Positions 8,709 to 9,116 of a stretch of DNA of 9,116 bases are shown here, one piece after another. Source of the DNA: an uncultured Acidobacteriota bacterium. Lineage in GTDB: Bacteria > Acidobacteriota > Blastocatellia > RBC074. The position numbers were made by a program, and so were the translations under genes. Numbering within the stretch: position 1 is the stretch's first letter; each line of letters opens with the position of its first letter. The DNA is taken from assembly GCA_937967285.1 (NCBI GenBank), contig CALBSU010000197.1:1-9116 (forward strand). Reading direction: 5' to 3'. The notes below the pieces were generated by a model. It was given only the letters and a program-made list of their open reading frames with translations. It made no database searches and had not been told where the DNA came from.

Positions 8709-9089
8709 ATGAAAAGACTGGTTATCGTGCTAAGCCTGATGCTGATGATCGCCCCCTCATTGTTCGCCGCGGAAGATCTGTCCGGCACATGGTCCGGCAG
8801 CTTCAACATAACCATGAACGGAGAGACCAGAGAGGACTCCGCTTATGTGGTTCTCAAGCAGAACGGGTCTGAACTGACCGGAACCGCAGGCCCGAATTCC
8901 GACCAGCAATGGCAGATTCTGAAGGGCAAGGTTGAAGGCAACAAGGTCACGTTCGAGGTCCAGACCGACCAGCCGCTGATCAAATTTGATCTCATGATGG
9001 TGGACGGCCGCCTGAAAGGCCGGGCAAACGCGGAACTCCAGGGCACGGCCTTGAGCGCGGAGGTCGACCTGCAGCGTAAAACCGAATAG
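8709..9089 (+). CDS. Small secreted lipocalin-like beta-barrel protein, 126 residues
   Basis: AAGGAG (8697-8702) lies 6 bases before the ATG. Residues 1-20 are a Sec signal, cut at LFA20. The mature protein starts with DLSGTWSG (23-30) and has strand-like segments DSAYVVLKQ (43-51), SELTGTAGPNSDQQW (54-68), KVEGNKVTFEV (74-84), IKFDLMMVDGRLKG (91-104) and ALSAEVDLQRK (114-124). The opening GTWSG and the regular pattern of short strands are typical of small calycin or lipocalin-like barrels found in many Acidobacteriota proteins (from memory). There are no cysteines and no catalytic motif. Its pattern closely parallels the N-terminal domain of the hydrolase at 4540-5955, so it may be a stand-alone binding or folding module. 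It is divergent from the GH127 gene. Its function is unknown. Confidence 0.87.
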   Translation: MKRLVIVLSLMLMIAPSLFAAEDLSGTWSGSFNITMNGETREDSAYVVLKQNGSELTGTAGPNSDQQWQILKGKVEGNKVTFEVQTDQPLIKFDLMMVDGRLKGRANAELQGTALSAEVDLQRKTE

Positions 9090-9094
9090 TCCGC

Positions 9095-9108
9095 AGGCGA
9101 TTAAGCCT
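9095..9108 (+). terminator. Possible start of a termination hairpin, cut by the window edge
   Basis: AGGC (9095-9098) and GCCT (9105-9108) can pair around the six-base loop GATTAA, 5 bases after the stop of the small secreted protein. The stem is short and no T run is visible before the window ends, so this is weak. Confidence 0.15.
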
Positions 9109-9116
9109 CTGTCTGC

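Overview
The window looks like a stretch of Acidobacteriota chromosome, most likely Blastocatellia-like. The organism call is an inference. It rests on a secreted protein family (1527-2510) and a small secreted beta-barrel protein (8709-9089) that I associate with that phylum from memory, on a Tat-type Gfo/Idh/MocA oxidoreductase, on moderately high GC, and on a preference for single genes with their own promoters. No database search was possible. I see no rRNA, tRNA, CRISPR array, insertion sequence, phage gene or attachment site.

Layout from left to right: (1) a Tat-signal Gfo/Idh/MocA oxidoreductase on the minus strand that runs off the left edge; (2) a 366-base divergent intergenic region with two inverted repeats and candidate promoters; (3) a plus-strand secreted protein of unknown function with a good RBS, followed by a clear intrinsic terminator; (4) a minus-strand 160-residue cytoplasmic protein of unknown function; (5) a minus-strand lipoprotein of the proline iminopeptidase (S33) alpha/beta-hydrolase family; (6) divergent from it, a plus-strand exported alpha/beta-hydrolase with an N-terminal lipocalin-like domain; (7) a 34-base hairpin between convergent genes; (8) a minus-strand exported GH127 (beta-L-arabinofuranosidase-type) glycosidase with a C-terminal discoidin-like domain and a perfect palindrome just upstream of its RBS; (9) a plus-strand small secreted lipocalin-like protein.

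Six of the seven proteins carry export signals (Sec, lipoprotein or Tat), so the common theme is envelope or extracellular breakdown of sugars, esters and peptides. GH127 and a Gfo/Idh/MocA oxidoreductase are both frequent in plant-polysaccharide utilisation. Here they are about 5 kb apart with unrelated genes between, so a shared pathway is only a possibility. There is no obvious operon: neighbours are mostly divergent or convergent and each gene seems to have its own signals. I found no convincing new multi-gene system. The points most worth a second look are the uncharacterised secreted family at 1527-2510, the operator-like palindromes at 8485-8499 and 1242-1254, and the resemblance between the stand-alone small protein at 8709-9089 and the N-terminal domain of the hydrolase at 4540-5955.
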